A stretch of 64,000 nt of DNA, taken from JAHBXE01 sp044222195 (lineage in GTDB: Bacteria; Planctomycetota; Phycisphaerae; Phycisphaerales; UBA1924). The notes below the pieces were generated by a model. The model saw only the letters and a program-made list of their open reading frames with translations. It ran no database searches and had not been told where the DNA came from. This document shows positions 10,328 to 19,433 of this stretch, in pieces (the stretch's first letter is position 1; the number at the start of each line of letters is the position of its first letter). The stretch is from NCBI GenBank assembly GCA_044222195.1, contig JBGANS010000006.1, positions 1 to 64,000 on the forward strand. Direction: 5' to 3'. Made by a program: the position numbers and the translations under genes.

Positions 10328-11563
10328 TCAGCCCCGCCTCAGGTTCTCCCGCCCGATCATCACCTCCAGCGTCGCGCACACGATCTCCACCTCGCGCTGG
10401 CTCAGGCTGTTGTAGAACGGCAGGGCAATCGTCCGCTGGCTCACACTCTCCGCGATCGGGAACATCCCGGGCTCAAACCCGAACTCCTCGCGATAGAACG
10501 GCTGCAGGTGGATGCACGGGAAGTAGTCCGCCGCGCCCACATCGTGGTTCCGCATCCCCGCGATGATCGCGTCCCGTTCGGCCGCCGTGTACCCCGTCGC
10601 CAGCCGCACCACGAACACGAACCAGCTCATCACCGTGTCCGCGCAGATCGTCGGCAGCACCAGGTTCGGATTCGCCATCAGCCGCTTCATGTACGCGTCC
10701 GCCACCTGTTGCCGCTTGAGCACAATCTCATCCATCCGCCGCATCTGCGCCACACCCAGCGCGGCGTTGATCTCCGGCATCCGGTAGTTGTACCCAAGCC
10801 GCTCGTGCCGCAGCCACGCCCCAACGTTCCGCGGGTTGTGCTTGTGCGCCGAATCCATCACCGCCTGATCGGGCCCCACCGCCCGGCCCTGGTTCCGCAT
10901 CGACTTGCACAGGTCCGCCAGGCGCTCATCGTCCGTCACGATCATCCCGCCCTCGCCCGTCGTGATCTGCTTGTTCGGATAGAACCCGAAGACCCCGACG
11001 CGCCCGAAGCTCCCGCACGCCCGCCCGCCCAGGCTCGTCGCCAGCGCCTCGCAGCTGTCTTCAATCAGCGGGATTTCATGCCGCGCCGCAATCGAGGCGT
11101 ACGCATCCATGTGCGCCGGGTTCCCGAACGTCTCCACCGCGAGGATCGCCTTGGTTCGCCGCGTGATCGCCTTCTCCAGAAGCGCCGGGTCCATGTTCAG
11201 CGTCTTGGGGCAGATGTCCACAAAGACCGGCTTGGCCCCGACGTACAGAATGCAGTTGCTCGAGGCGATGAACGAGAACGGCGTCGTGATGACCTCATCC
11301 CCCGGCCCCACCCCCAGCGCCCGCATGATCAGGTGCAGCCCGCTCGTTCCTGACGAAACCGACACCCCAAAGCGGCACCCCGCCCGCGCCGCCACCAGCT
11401 TCTCCAGCTTCTCGGCCATTGGCCCCAGCGCCAGCCGCCCCGACCGCAGCGTCTCCACCACCATCTCGATTTCCAGTTCGGAAATGTCCGGTCGTGAAAG
11501 CGGGATTTCATGGGGGGGTTGGTGCGGCATGCGTTGTCCCGCCAGCGGCGCGGCCTGTGACAT
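10328..11563 (-). CDS. DegT/DnrJ/EryC1-family PLP aminotransferase
   Basis: 411 residues, start ATG 11563 with AGGGGA upstream. Landmarks of the sugar aminotransferase family: IPLSRPDISELE at the start, SGTSGLHLIMRALGVGPGDEVITTPFSF, IEDSCEALATS, and the PLP lysine in FGFYPNKQITTGEGGMI. These enzymes transaminate nucleotide-linked keto-sugars for surface polysaccharides. The substrate cannot be told, as no sugar biosynthesis genes adjoin. Confidence 0.92.
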   Translation of the reverse strand: MSQAAPLAGQRMPHQPPHEIPLSRPDISELEIEMVVETLRSGRLALGPMAEKLEKLVAARAGCRFGVSVSSGTSGLHLIMRALGVGPGDEVITTPFSFIASSNCILYVGAKPVFVDICPKTLNMDPALLEKAITRRTKAILAVETFGNPAHMDAYASIAARHEIPLIEDSCEALATSLGGRACGSFGRVGVFGFYPNKQITTGEGGMIVTDDERLADLCKSMRNQGRAVGPDQAVMDSAHKHNPRNVGAWLRHERLGYNYRMPEINAALGVAQMRRMDEIVLKRQQVADAYMKRLMANPNLVLPTICADTVMSWFVFVVRLATGYTAAERDAIIAGMRNHDVGAADYFPCIHLQPFYREEFGFEPGMFPIAESVSQRTIALPFYNSLSQREVEIVCATLEVMIGRENLRRG

Positions 11564-11708
11564 GGGAATCCCCTATCGCGGCCGCATCAATGAACAACCG
11601 TAGCAGGCCGGTGCCCTACACATCGGCTCGCGGGCTCTCTCACCTTGGATCGAGAGCCAGCCACTCGCCCCTTCTTTCTATCTCCTCAACTCTCGCTCGC
11701 TACGTGCC

Positions 11709-13334
11709 TCACACCCCCGGCGACGCCCTCAGCACATCACTCCGCAGCTGCTGCGCCAGCATCCGCAGCGACAGCCCCGCCAGGTCGCCCGCCAGTCCGT
11801 CAAGTTCCCCAGCCAAGTACGGCGCCGCCATCAAGTCCGCGGCCATCTGGTCCTGCAGCCGCTTCACCGCCGTCACCACCGTCGAGTGGTTCGGCCGCCC
11901 CATCGCCCGTGCGATCTCCGGATAGCTCATCGTCGTCAGCCACCGCCCCAGCACCGCGCACATCGACCGCGCCAGCACCACCCGCTTGTGCCGGCCTTTG
12001 CCAAACAGCTCCGACGTCTCAACCCGCAGCACGCGGCAGACTTCCTCAATGATCAGCGTCATCCGCACCGGCCGAACCGGGCGCGACGGCGCTTCCCCAT
12101 CCTGGTCCGTCATCCCCATCGCCCGGCGGATCAGGATCAGCCCGACGGTGCCCTCGCTCTCGCCCCGTGCGGGCAGGCCGCGGATCGCCTCAATCCGCGT
12201 GAGCACACCTTCGACATCGCGTGCCGTCGGCGCCGGCCCGCCGCACCGCGCCGCGATCAGCGCCGCCCCCGCCTCATCGATCTTCAGCCCGCGCTTGGCC
12301 GCCAGCCGGGTCACGATCTTCGCCCGCAGCGCCGGCTCGGGCGGATCGACCCTCACCACCATACCCGCCATGAACCGCGACACCAGCGCCTCGCTCAGTT
12401 TCTGAACCCGGCGAGGATGCTCGTCCGACGCCAGCACGACCTTCGCTCCGCCCAGATCGATCGCGTCGAATGTGTGCAGCAGCTCCGTCTGCGTCGCCTT
12501 CTTGTTCTGCAGGAACTGCACATCATCAATGCACAGGAGCGAAAGCCCCCGATAGCGGCCCCTGAACGACGGCAGCTTGTTCCCCTGCACCGCCGTGATG
12601 AACTCATTGGTAAACGCTTCCGCCGTCGTGTACAGCACGCCGCCCCCGCGCTGCCGCGCGGCCCCCGCCACCCCGTGGAGCAGGTGCGTCTTCCCCACGC
12701 CGCACGGCCCGTGAATGAACAGCAGCCTCGCCGACTTGGGGCACTCCGGGCTCAGCAGCGTCTGCGCCGCCGCGAACGCGAGCTGGTTCGACTCCCCGAC
12801 CTCGAAGTCCTCGAGCTGGTACCGCGAAGGCGCCGGCGGCCGGATCGCCCGTGCCGCATGACTCTGTGCGTGTCCGGCGACATGATTGCCGTGGCCCGCC
12901 CCGCCACGCTCATCCCGCCCCGGGATTCGTCCGCCCTCGACAAACGCCCCGCGGTCAATCCTGAAAGTCAGTTCCACTCCCGGTGCGCCAAGCTCCTCCC
13001 GCGCCGCTCGCTTGAGCGATTCGCCGTAGCGCCGACCGATCAGGTCCGCCACAAATCCCGTCGGCACCGTCACCTCGACCCGGCCGCCCGCGTACTTCAC
13101 CAGCGTCTGGTGCTCAAAGTACCGTCGGTACCCCTCCGCACCTACCTCGCGGGATATGCGTTCCAGGATCCGGTTTCCCGCTCCCTCCGGCGTTTCCCGA
13201 CCGGGCCGCCCGCCCTCCCTGTTCTCCCCGCCGCGGCCATCCCCTGCATCCCGTCCGTGCTTCTGCATCGACGCTCCCGTACGGCAACGGCCGGGCCCCC
13301 CGGCCCGGAAGTCCATTCTCGAGAGTCCGTTCAT
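11709..13334 (-). CDS. dnaA: Chromosomal replication initiator DnaA
   Basis: 541 residues from ATG 13334. Domain I is at about 53-120 (RILERISREVGAEGYRRYF), a Gly/Arg/His-rich domain II follows to about 170, then AAA+ domain III with Walker A GPCGVGKT (209-216) and Walker B LLCIDD (267-272) plus the VSRF arginine motif. Domain IV is a C-terminal helix-turn-helix with RPNHSTVVTAVKRL, the DnaA box-binding signature. The N-terminal 50 residues are low-complexity; ATG 13268 (MQKHGRDAG) is another possible start. dnaN is not adjacent. DnaA-box-like sites lie just upstream. Confidence 0.92.
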   Translation of the reverse strand: MNGLSRMDFRAGGPGRCRTGASMQKHGRDAGDGRGGENREGGRPGRETPEGAGNRILERISREVGAEGYRRYFEHQTLVKYAGGRVEVTVPTGFVADLIGRRYGESLKRAAREELGAPGVELTFRIDRGAFVEGGRIPGRDERGGAGHGNHVAGHAQSHAARAIRPPAPSRYQLEDFEVGESNQLAFAAAQTLLSPECPKSARLLFIHGPCGVGKTHLLHGVAGAARQRGGGVLYTTAEAFTNEFITAVQGNKLPSFRGRYRGLSLLCIDDVQFLQNKKATQTELLHTFDAIDLGGAKVVLASDEHPRRVQKLSEALVSRFMAGMVVRVDPPEPALRAKIVTRLAAKRGLKIDEAGAALIAARCGGPAPTARDVEGVLTRIEAIRGLPARGESEGTVGLILIRRAMGMTDQDGEAPSRPVRPVRMTLIIEEVCRVLRVETSELFGKGRHKRVVLARSMCAVLGRWLTTMSYPEIARAMGRPNHSTVVTAVKRLQDQMAADLMAAPYLAGELDGLAGDLAGLSLRMLAQQLRSDVLRASPGV

Positions 13335-13507
13335 TTAGACAACGCCACATCCGCGCGCACCCCGACCCCTCGCCAATGTCCGCACGCCCTGTTTCAGTTC
13401 GCCGGCCCAACAACCCGGCGCAAGAATGCTCGTTGTCCCCCGACCGAGTCCGTGGCCGGGGAGGGCCAAGATTAGACGACCACTCCCCACCCCGCAAGCC
13501 CTGCGCC

Positions 13508-13695
13508 GTTTCCACATTCACATCCGCGCGCGTTTCACCCGGCGATTACGCATCTTCACGCAATCCAAAAAAACATTGTTCACATTCTCGCGATTCCGCT
13601 CGGAACAACTGGTGGAAAACCCGCCGCCCGCGCGCAACAGGCTGGGATTCTTGCCGCTTGCAGCCCGCACGCACCGTTCTTGCGCCTGTGGACAA
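13508..13695. other. Candidate replication origin (oriC)
   Basis: The 360-base gene-free region upstream of dnaA (13335-13696) contains DnaA-box-like 9-mers: TTGTTCACA (13576-13584), TTGTCCACA on the minus strand (13687-13695), and near matches GTTTCCACA (13508-13516) and TTTTCCACC on the minus strand (13611-13619). TTGTCCACA is the form used by high-GC Streptomyces. An A-rich tract (AAAAAAACATTGTT) in otherwise very GC-rich DNA lies at 13567-13580. Seen: the boxes and the tract. Inferred: origin function. Confidence 0.5.
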
Positions 13696-13696
13696 C

Positions 13697-14674
13697 TCAC
13701 AGCGGCCTCACCATCGCAATGCGCCGTCCAAACTCCTTGAACCCGAATCGCTCGTACAGCCGCCGCGCCGGCGCATTTCTCAGATCCACCGCGCACGTCA
13801 CCTGCCCCGCCGCCGTCCGTATCGCCCCCGAAAGCCCCAGCGTCAAGAGTGAACTCCCCAGCCCGTGCCCGCGAATCTGCGGCGACAAACCCAGGTACAC
13901 CAGCTCCACCGAGCCCTGCTCCGGCATCCGGTTGAACAGCATGCACCCGTGCGGAACCCCGTCGAGCATCACCAGCCACCACAGCGACGAGTTCCACTCC
14001 CCCGAACTCCGGTGCGAATCCAGCACATCCGCCGTGCCCCGAAGCCCGCACAGCTCGGGACAGTCCAGCGTGTCTTCATACGTCCGATCCAGCGCCGCGA
14101 TCAGAAGCGCCCGATCCTCGTCCGTCGGCTTCCCGTTCAGCGCCCGCACGTTTCGCACGGATATCCCTGGCGGCCACGCATCCCGCGCCGGCCTGCCAAC
14201 CGCCTCCACCCCGCGCCGAAGATACGCCAGCTCTCCCACGCTCTGAAATCCCGCCTGCGTAAACGCCTCGACGGCCCATGCTTGAGTCGGTTCCGGAAGC
14301 GTCTGCACGAGGACCGTCGCCCCCTCCGCCTTCAGGTGCTCACTCGCCGCCCCGATGCAGGCCACCCGCTCCACCTGCCCCGTCCGGGCCGCCCCGGAAG
14401 GCTCTCCCACCAGCAGCACCGCCGTCCTCCCCGACCCCGGCACCGCCAGGCACACCTCTCGAACCCGTACCGGTCGCCCTTCCGGCCCCCGATCCACCGT
14501 CCCCCACATCAACGACAAATCAATGCCGTGTACCGCCGCCGCGTTCATCATCCGCCGGGCCGCCTGCGGCTTGGACCCATCCCCAATCAGCCGTGCCGCC
14601 CCCGCCAGCGTCAACTCCCCCGGCAGGCGGATCGGAACAAACCCGGCTTTCACCTGTTGGAGTGGATCAGGCAC
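13697..14674 (-). CDS. GNAT-family N-acetyltransferase
   Basis: 325 residues from GTG 14674. The C-terminal half carries the acetyl-CoA loop of the GNAT fold (LSPQIRGHGLGSSLLTLGL) and the closing NAPARRLYERFGFKEFGRR segment. The N-terminal half (about 1-150) looks like a second, degenerate GNAT domain, so the protein may be a fused double-domain enzyme. Substrate unknown. It reads toward the candidate origin. Confidence 0.8.
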   Translation of the reverse strand: MPDPLQQVKAGFVPIRLPGELTLAGAARLIGDGSKPQAARRMMNAAAVHGIDLSLMWGTVDRGPEGRPVRVREVCLAVPGSGRTAVLLVGEPSGAARTGQVERVACIGAASEHLKAEGATVLVQTLPEPTQAWAVEAFTQAGFQSVGELAYLRRGVEAVGRPARDAWPPGISVRNVRALNGKPTDEDRALLIAALDRTYEDTLDCPELCGLRGTADVLDSHRSSGEWNSSLWWLVMLDGVPHGCMLFNRMPEQGSVELVYLGLSPQIRGHGLGSSLLTLGLSGAIRTAAGQVTCAVDLRNAPARRLYERFGFKEFGRRIAMVRPL

Positions 14675-14763
14675 ACCATGTTTCCGCGAACAGGAACAGG
14701 CGGTCCGATTGACGCACCGCTCAGGTCCAGTAGACTAGACTCCGTCCCTTCCGGGAGGCTCTC

Positions 14764-15423
14764 ATGATCTCACTTTTCAAGCGGGCACGTTCCGCGGCCC
14801 GCAGGACCGTCGCCACGGTCTGCACCGCCACCTTCGTCTCCATTCTCGGCGCTCTCGCGCTGGGCCCGGCCGTCATCGCCGCGCCCGAACCCTCTCCGAT
14901 CCCCAAGCGCTGGCAGCTCGAAATCGCTCCCTCCGCGCTCATGACCGCGGTGGTAGGGGATAAGTCGTACTTCTTCATGACCTACCGCGTGACCAATAAC
15001 TCAAGCCAGGACCTCCTCTTCGCCCCTTCCTTCGAACTCTCAACCGACGACGGCACCCTCATCCGCTCCGGACGCGATGTGCCTCTCGAAGCCACCCGCG
15101 AGATCATCTCCCGCCTCGCCGACCCCATGCTCGAAGACCAGATCTCCATCGTCGGCACGCTCCTTCGCGGCCCGGAAAACGCCAAGGTCGGCGTGGTGAT
15201 CTGGCCCATTCCCCAGCAGCACCTCTCCGAAGTGTCCGTCTTCTGCGCCGGTTTCAGCGGCGAAACCGCCACCGTCGAGGTCCCGAGCGCCACCAAGCCC
15301 GGCCAGAACGAAAAAAAGCTCCTTCGCAAGTCCCACTGGCTCCGCTTCCGCATGCCCGGACAGATCAAGCCCGGCACCGGCGAATCCTTCACCCCGGACG
15401 AAGCCCGCTGGATCATGCGGTAA
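14764..15423 (+). CDS. Exported protein of unknown function
   Basis: 219 residues, ATG 14764 with GGGAGG upstream. A basic N-terminus and a hydrophobic core (about 15-38, ending VIAAPEP) form a signal peptide or anchor. The rest is beta-rich (YFFMTYRVTNNSSQDLLFAP), resembling a domain that compares neutral and ionic 'natural' forms in other planctomycete exported proteins, but no named family is recognised. It precedes rpmA by 135 bases without a clear terminator. Confidence 0.65.
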   Translation: MISLFKRARSAARRTVATVCTATFVSILGALALGPAVIAAPEPSPIPKRWQLEIAPSALMTAVVGDKSYFFMTYRVTNNSSQDLLFAPSFELSTDDGTLIRSGRDVPLEATREIISRLADPMLEDQISIVGTLLRGPENAKVGVVIWPIPQQHLSEVSVFCAGFSGETATVEVPSATKPGQNEKKLLRKSHWLRFRMPGQIKPGTGESFTPDEARWIMR

Positions 15424-15558
15424 ACGCCCCGCTCGATGTGCCGCGTGCCTGCCCGTTGACGGCTGTGGCCTGCTCGATTCCGGACGGCAGGAAAATAGCC
15501 AAAGCCCCTCAACCCGCCTACCCTCCCAGCCCGAAACACCCCTTCCAGGATTCCCACT

Positions 15559-15834
15559 ATGGCACACAAAAAGGGCCAAGGCTCCACCAAGAACGGCCGC
15601 GACTCCAACCCGCAATACCGCGGCATCAAGCTCTTTGGCGGTCAGGCCGCCAAGCCGGGCTCGATCATCGTCCGCCAGGTCGGCACTCCCTTCAACGCCG
15701 GCTTCATGGTCCGCCGCGGCAAGGATGACACGCTTTTCTCCGTCGCCGACGGCACGGTCGTCTATCGCGGCCGCAAGGTCCACGTCGTCCCCAGCGACCC
15801 CAAGACCCCGCGCCCGGCCTACCTCGCCAACTGA
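15559..15834 (+). CDS. rpmA: 50S ribosomal protein L27
   Basis: 91 residues. It begins MAHKKGQGSTKNGRDS and has GIKLFGGQ and GSIIVRQVGTPF, the full set of L27 landmarks. There is no Firmicute-type cleavable N-terminal extension. L27 touches the peptidyl-transferase centre. rplU, its usual neighbour, is absent. Transcription ends at the hairpin at 15893. Confidence 0.96.
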   Translation: MAHKKGQGSTKNGRDSNPQYRGIKLFGGQAAKPGSIIVRQVGTPFNAGFMVRRGKDDTLFSVADGTVVYRGRKVHVVPSDPKTPRPAYLAN

Positions 15835-15840
15835 TTCTCT

Positions 15841-15869
15841 CAGAGCCGAGCGGCGCAAGCCGCCGGTGT
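15841..15869. repeat. Dispersed palindromic repeat, copy 1
   Basis: A 29-bp sequence around the palindrome GCGGCGCAAGCCGC just after rpmA. A second copy with two mismatches is at 19363-19391. It resembles REP elements. Confidence 0.6.
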
Positions 15870-15892
15870 CTCCTCACATCCATCCGCCTGTA

Positions 15893-15926
15893 AACCCGGG
15901 GCACTTTCGCCCCGGGTTGTTATTTG
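15893..15926 (+). terminator. Terminator after rpmA
   Basis: Stem AACCCGGGGC (15893-15902) / GCCCCGGGTT (15909-15918), 6-base loop, followed by GTTATTTG. Confidence 0.75.
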
Positions 15927-16030
15927 TGGCACTGGACACAGGCTCTGAGTGGCTAGTGAAACGCCGCCGCGATACCTGCGCGCCACTTTCAAACTCCTAC
16001 TACTGTTCACCAGCCACGCCGGAGAGTCCT

Positions 16031-16855
16031 ATGTCCAATACCGCGACACCCGACCTCGCCTCCATCAAGCAGAAGCAACAAGCCACCTGGGCCGCCGGCG
16101 ACTTCTCCGTCGTTGCCGCTCGAATCGTCTTCGCCGCCGAACAGCTCTGCGAGTCCGCCGACCTCCAGGCCGGATGGAAAGTCCTCGACGTCGCCACCGG
16201 CAGCGGAAACGCCGCCCTCGCCGCCGCACGCCGCGGCTGCATCACCACCGGCGCCGACTACGTCCCCTCCCTCCTCGCCCGCGGCACGATCCGCGCCGAA
16301 TCCGAGCACCTCAAGATCACCTTCGTCGAAGCCGACACCGAGAAGCTTCCCTTCCCGGACGCCTCCTTCGACGCCGTGACCTCGATCTACGGCTCCATGT
16401 TCTCACCCGATCATGCCAAGGCCGCGTCCGAAGTCGCCCGCGTCTGCCGCCCCGGCGGCCGCATCGCGCTCGCGAGTTGGACGCCAGATGGCTACGTCGG
16501 TCAGATGTTCAAGCTCTTTGGCACCTACGTTCCGCCGCCCGCCGGCATCCAATCTCCCGCGCTGTGGGGAACCGAGCCGCACCTTCGAACCATCTTCGGT
16601 TCCACACTCAAGTCGGTCCGCAGCACCGTCCGCCAGGCGCTCTTCCGCTTCAGATCCGTCGAAGAAATGATCGAAATGTTCCGTGCCTATTTCGGACCCA
16701 CGATCAAAGCCTTCGCCGCACTCCCGGAAGACAAGCAGCAGGCGCTCACGCGCGACTGGACCGACCTCGCCCGTCGCTTCGACCGCAACAAGGCCGCCAA
16801 GGGCCCCGTCGCCATCGCCGGCGATTACCTCGAGTCCATCATCGAACGGGCGTAA
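16031..16855 (+). CDS. Class I SAM-dependent methyltransferase
   Basis: 274 residues from ATG 16031, with GGAGAG upstream. SAM-binding motif I is VLDVATGSGNAALAAARRG (about 48-66), and the post-II segment is LPFPDASFDAVTSIYGSMF, followed by EVARVCRPGGRIAL. This is the UbiE/Methyltransf_11 type. The C-terminal part (about 170-274) is family-specific. Substrate not predictable; neighbours give no hint. Confidence 0.85.
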   Translation: MSNTATPDLASIKQKQQATWAAGDFSVVAARIVFAAEQLCESADLQAGWKVLDVATGSGNAALAAARRGCITTGADYVPSLLARGTIRAESEHLKITFVEADTEKLPFPDASFDAVTSIYGSMFSPDHAKAASEVARVCRPGGRIALASWTPDGYVGQMFKLFGTYVPPPAGIQSPALWGTEPHLRTIFGSTLKSVRSTVRQALFRFRSVEEMIEMFRAYFGPTIKAFAALPEDKQQALTRDWTDLARRFDRNKAAKGPVAIAGDYLESIIERA

Positions 16856-16994
16856 CCGGCCCAGGTCTTGCCTGCGCTCTGGGTATTGGCGGTAGAGGCG
16901 TCCCGCCTGTACGCACCGCACTCCCAAACCCGCCAACTTCTTCACAGGCTCCCACCCCTCCCGTACACTCCCCCGGCGGCCCCGGAGTTCCTCC

Positions 16995-18194
16995 ATGCTC
17001 ACCCTCTGCATCGCCGCCATCGCCCTCACTCAACAACCCTCTTCCCACGAGAAAGTCTTCAACGAGGCGATGACCATAACCGCCAACGCCTTCTGCGACC
17101 CACATCTCAACGGCCTCGACTGGCCCGCCCTCCGCTCCGAACTCGCGCCCCGCGCCGCCGCGGCCACCACCGACGCCGAGCTCTCCGCCGTCATCAACGA
17201 CGCCCTCTCCCGTCTCCACGCTTCCCACACCGCCCATTACATCAAGGACCAGCGCGAGTACTACGAAGTCCTCGACGTCTTCTACCCCGACGGCGTTCCC
17301 GAGCGCCGCTCCACGCTCAAGCCCGGTCCAGTCACCTACACCGGCATCGGCCTCGCCGCGACCGTCATCAAGGGCAAGACCTTTGCCTTGGATGTCTACT
17401 CCGGCGGACCCGCCGACAAGGCCGGCATTCTTTCCGGCGATGAACTCATCGCCGTCGAGGAAGGCCCCTGGGCCGACATCGCCCCCTTCCGCGCCCGCGA
17501 CGGTCTCGAAACCAAGGTCACGATTCAGCGCACTCCCGACCCCGATTCGCGCCGCACCCTCACCGTCACGCCCCGAGTCATCCACCCCCGCGAACTCTTC
17601 ACCGAATCCATCAGCGACGGCGCCCGTCTCATCGAGCACAACCACCGCACCATCGCCTACGCCCGCATCCGCTCCTACGCCCACCCCGACTACCACGAAC
17701 GCCTCAAGGACCTCCTCCGCACCAAGTTCAAGGACGCCGACGCCCTCATCATCGATATCCGAGGCGGCTGGGGCGGCGCCAGCCCGCAATACCTCGACAT
17801 CTTCAACCCCGTCGCCCCGAACCTCACCCACACCCGCCGCGACGGCGCCGTCACCTCCGTCGACACCACCTGGCGCAAACCCGTCGCCCTCCTCATCGAT
17901 CACGGCTCGCGCAGCGGCAAGGAGATGTTCGCCTACGCCTTCAAGAAACACCACATCGGCCTACTCGTCGGCGAACCCACCGCCGGCGCCGTCCTCGGCG
18001 GCACACCCCGCCCGCTCTCCGATGGCTCCCTCCTCTTCATCGCCGTCACCGACGTCACCGTCGACGGCGTCCGCCTCGAAGGCATCGGCGTCACCCCGGA
18101 CATCGAGGTCCCCCGCAACCTCCCCTACAGCGCCGGCCACGACCCCCAGCTCGACGCAGCAGTGGAGGCGCTGAGCAAGCCGTCCGGAAGGTAG
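16995..18194 (+). CDS. Exported S41-family (CtpA-like) peptidase
   Basis: 399 residues, ATG 16995 with GGAG upstream. Short signal sequence (MLTLCIAAIALTQQ). A PDZ domain lies at about 115-185 (GIGLAATV ... GGPADKAGILSGDELIAV). The tail-specific protease core follows: DALIIDIRGGWGGASP and the Ser/Lys dyad in HGSRSGKEMFAYAFKK, then VGEPTAGAVLGGT. These proteases trim or degrade proteins outside the cytoplasm. Confidence 0.88.
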   Translation: MLTLCIAAIALTQQPSSHEKVFNEAMTITANAFCDPHLNGLDWPALRSELAPRAAAATTDAELSAVINDALSRLHASHTAHYIKDQREYYEVLDVFYPDGVPERRSTLKPGPVTYTGIGLAATVIKGKTFALDVYSGGPADKAGILSGDELIAVEEGPWADIAPFRARDGLETKVTIQRTPDPDSRRTLTVTPRVIHPRELFTESISDGARLIEHNHRTIAYARIRSYAHPDYHERLKDLLRTKFKDADALIIDIRGGWGGASPQYLDIFNPVAPNLTHTRRDGAVTSVDTTWRKPVALLIDHGSRSGKEMFAYAFKKHHIGLLVGEPTAGAVLGGTPRPLSDGSLLFIAVTDVTVDGVRLEGIGVTPDIEVPRNLPYSAGHDPQLDAAVEALSKPSGR

Positions 18195-18404
18195 GGGCAG
18201 CGACGGTGCTTGAGCACCTTGAACTTCAGAGTCAGCTCTTCCCGCATCGGCAGAAATCGCGACCGCATCCGTGCGCACAAACGCGGTCGCCCAGTTTCAT
18301 AACTCACCTCTTGAGCCTTCGTTTCAAGCGAAAAAACAGTTTCTCTCGGGCCCGCTTTCCACCCGAAAGCCGCGCCAGTTCGTTCGCACAAAACCGCGTC
18401 TTCA

Positions 18405-19361
18405 TCACCGCACTTCAAGATGCTCAAAACCATCTCTCTCATCTTGAGCATCTTCATTTCTTGCCCAACCCCCCAACCCCCAACCCCTACCCACCCACGG
18501 CCCCCTCACCCGTGCCACCACCTCCAGCATCCCCTCATCTCCTTCAAGCGCCACCATCGTGCTCGAATCGCTCATCGCCTTCCGCGGCCTGGGGTGGCAC
18601 TCGATAAACAACGCATCAACCCCCGCCGCCGTCGCCGCCTTCGCCAGCAGCACCGCTCGCTCCGGCCTCCCACCCGTCTGCTCACCCGCCCCAGGCAGCT
18701 GAGTCGAGTGCGTCACATCAAAGCACACCGGCGGGCTCCCCAGTGAATCAAACTTGCTCGTGTCCAGCTCCATCAGGTCCCCTACCCCGATGAAGTCATT
18801 CACCAATCTCCCATACCCAAAGAACGTCCCCCGCTCCGTCAGCATCACATTCCCGCACCCCGCCTCACCCAGCTTTCGAACCACGCCGCCCATTTCCGAG
18901 GGCGCCATGAACTGCCCCTTCTTCACATTCACCGCCCGTCCATGGTGCTTCGCCGCCGCGCCCGCCGCGATCAAGAGGTCCGTTTGCCGGCACAGAAACG
19001 CGGGAATCTGAATCAGATCTACCACCGCCGCGGCCGCTTCCGCCTGGTCCGCCTCATGGATGTCCGTCGTGATCGGCGTCCCCAGCTCCGCCCCGATCGC
19101 CTTCAACCAGGACAGCCCCTTCTCCAGCCCCGGCCCACGCGCCGAGTTGATGCTCGATCGGTTCGCCTTGTCGAACGACGCCTTGAACACGTACGACAGC
19201 CCCAGCCCGCGGCACACCGCCGCGACCTCCCGCCCGACTGTCATCCCCAGTTCCAGCGATTCCAGCACACACGGCCCGGCGATGATCGCCAAGGCCTTGC
19301 CCTTGCCAACTTCAACACGTCCGACGCGGCAGATTCGTGCCATGACCAACGGTAGACGCAT
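18405..19361 (-). CDS. kdsA: 3-deoxy-8-phosphooctulonate synthase
   Basis: 318 residues from ATG 19361; ATG 19343 (MARICRVGRV) is equally possible, as neither has a clear ribosome site. KdsA landmarks: IIAGPCVLES, FKASFDKANRSS, PITTDIHE, IQIPAFLCRQTDLL, NVKKGQFMAP, MLTERGTFFGYGRLVNDF and FDVTHSTQLPG. It condenses PEP with arabinose-5-phosphate to give Kdo-8-P for lipid A/LPS core, which argues for an LPS-bearing outer membrane. The last 30 residues are an unusual tail, and their DNA contains an 11-bp inverted repeat (18417-18427 / 18444-18454). Confidence 0.93.
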   Translation of the reverse strand: MRLPLVMARICRVGRVEVGKGKALAIIAGPCVLESLELGMTVGREVAAVCRGLGLSYVFKASFDKANRSSINSARGPGLEKGLSWLKAIGAELGTPITTDIHEADQAEAAAAVVDLIQIPAFLCRQTDLLIAAGAAAKHHGRAVNVKKGQFMAPSEMGGVVRKLGEAGCGNVMLTERGTFFGYGRLVNDFIGVGDLMELDTSKFDSLGSPPVCFDVTHSTQLPGAGEQTGGRPERAVLLAKAATAAGVDALFIECHPRPRKAMSDSSTMVALEGDEGMLEVVARVRGPWVGRGWGLGGWARNEDAQDERDGFEHLEVR

Positions 19362-19362
19362 T

Positions 19363-19391
19363 CAGAGCCCAGCGGCGCAAGCCGCCGGCGT
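19363..19391. repeat. Dispersed palindromic repeat, copy 2
   Basis: The second copy of the 29-bp repeat at 15841-15869, with two mismatches. It directly abuts the kdsA start, so it may lie in the kdsA leader. Confidence 0.6.
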
Positions 19392-19433
19392 ACCGTTCAC
19401 TCGCCGGCGGCTCGCGTCACCAGCCGCTGTCGA

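Noticed and set aside
11645..12052. Pro/Ala-rich plus-strand frames over dnaA
   Set aside because: Antisense shadows of a clear dnaA gene.
18195..18404. Possible small RNA or gene after the S41 peptidase
   Set aside because: Only short inverted repeats are visible, without promoter or conserved structure.
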